The notes under the pieces were generated by a model, which was not told the DNA's origin, did not search any database, and saw only the letters and a program-made list of their open reading frames with translations. This document shows, in pieces, positions 5,678 to 6,288 of a stretch of 6,288 nt of DNA. Numbering within the stretch: the stretch's first letter is position 1; each line of letters begins with the position of its first letter. A program made the translations under genes and the position numbers. Source of the stretch: Methylococcaceae bacterium NSP1-2 (GTDB taxonomy: Bacteria; Pseudomonadota; Gammaproteobacteria; Methylococcales; Methylomonadaceae). The stretch covers positions 1 to 6,288 of the forward strand of contig NQJH01000106.1 in assembly GCA_002256685.1 (NCBI GenBank), in the 5' to 3' direction.

Positions 5678-6288
5678 ATGACTTATTTAACTATCGAAGC
5701 CTTTGTTCGTAACGCACCGCTAGTTCGTTTACAACGCCTAGCGGGCAATACTAGCAATACCCTACTCGCTAAATTAGAGGGTAATAATCCAGCGGGTTCT
5801 GTGAAAGACTTGCCCGCACTGAGCATGATTAAACACGCCGAACAACGTGGCGAAATTAAACCGGGAGATCGTTTAATTGAGGCAACCAGCGGCAATACTG
5901 GCATTGCTTTAGCGATGGTTGCCGCGATTAAAGGTTATAAAATGACCTTAATTATGCCCGATAATATGAGTGCGGAACGTAAAGCCTCGATGAAAGCCTA
6001 CGGTGCTGACATTATTTTGACTCCCGCTTCTGGCAGTATGGAAGCGGCGATTGATTTGGCAAGGGAAATGGAAGCAGCGGGTAAAGGACGTATTTTGGAT
6101 CAATTTTCTAACCCTGATAATCCACTTGCGCATTATGAAAGTACCGGCCCTGAAATTTGGCAAGATACTCACGGGCAAGTCACCCATTTTGTCAGTTGTA
6201 TGGGAACGACCGGCACGATTATGGGAACGTCTCGCTATTTGAAAGAACAAAATACGGCGATTCAAATTATCGGTGTGCAACCTGAAGG
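5678..6288 (+). CDS. cysM: Cysteine synthase B (CysM), partial, first 203 residues
   Basis: CysM joins O-acetylserine with sulfide, or with thiosulfate to give S-sulfocysteine, in cytoplasmic cysteine biosynthesis. The frame runs off the window; 203 of about 295-300 residues are present. Visible motifs are NNPAGSVKD with the PLP Schiff-base Lys43, the substrate/PLP loop ATSGNTGIALAM (69-80), MPDNMSAERKASM (93-105), DQFSNPDNPLAHY (141-153) and the PLP phosphate-binding GTTGT (176-180). The DQF-NPDNP and MGTTGTI segments favour CysM over CysK. The residues that would test thiosulfate use lie beyond the window. Leu45 stands where the family nearly always has Arg (VKDR). Upstream is only a weak AGAG-like ribosome site, and the gene lies 90 bases after glgP behind a hairpin, so it is probably a separate transcription unit. 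The start aligns with the E. coli protein to within two residues. Confidence 0.93.
   Translation, partial: MTYLTIEAFVRNAPLVRLQRLAGNTSNTLLAKLEGNNPAGSVKDLPALSMIKHAEQRGEIKPGDRLIEATSGNTGIALAMVAAIKGYKMTLIMPDNMSAERKASMKAYGADIILTPASGSMEAAIDLAREMEAAGKGRILDQFSNPDNPLAHYESTGPEIWQDTHGQVTHFVSCMGTTGTIMGTSRYLKEQNTAIQIIGVQPE

Noticed and set aside
5948..6280. 110-codon minus-strand open frame within cysM
   Set aside because: cysM is clearly coding on the + strand across this stretch, and the antisense translation shows no family resemblance.

Overview
The window looks like chromosomal DNA from a moderately AT-rich gammaproteobacterium. The polyphosphate kinase, glycogen phosphorylase and CysM-type cysteine synthase all read as gammaproteobacterial in style. 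A sulfur-oxidising Thiotrichales/Beggiatoa-like host would fit the gene content, but that placement is a guess from protein flavour, not from a search.

Layout, all genes on the + strand. (1) Positions 2-445 are the 3' end of an AT-rich accessory gene. It carries a PD...ExK signature, the active-site pattern of PD-(D/E)XK nucleases. (2) Positions 446-872 are a 427-base gap without a gene. It holds an imperfect palindrome (585-619) and a compact 121-bp element (720-840) with near-perfect 18-bp terminal inverted repeats. An exact 8-bp direct repeat abuts both ends, so this looks like a MITE (non-autonomous transposon) inserted just upstream of ppk. (3) Positions 873-3038 are ppk (polyphosphate kinase 1), followed after 35 bases by glgP (glycogen phosphorylase, 3074-5587). 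They probably form a two-gene storage-polymer operon. (4) A 90-base gap holds a strong hairpin (5596-5620). (5) From 5678 to the window end is the first two thirds of cysM, cut by the window edge. It has an unusual Arg-to-Leu change beside the PLP lysine.

How the genes relate: PPK interconverts ATP and polyphosphate, and GlgP uses inorganic phosphate to release glucose-1-phosphate from glycogen. Co-transcription would therefore couple phosphate/energy storage with carbon storage. CysM is probably a separate unit. The most notable feature is the MITE-like element. Its right end lies 24 bases before the ppk start codon, so it must form part of the ppk promoter or leader, and its internal repeats offer competing hairpin folds.
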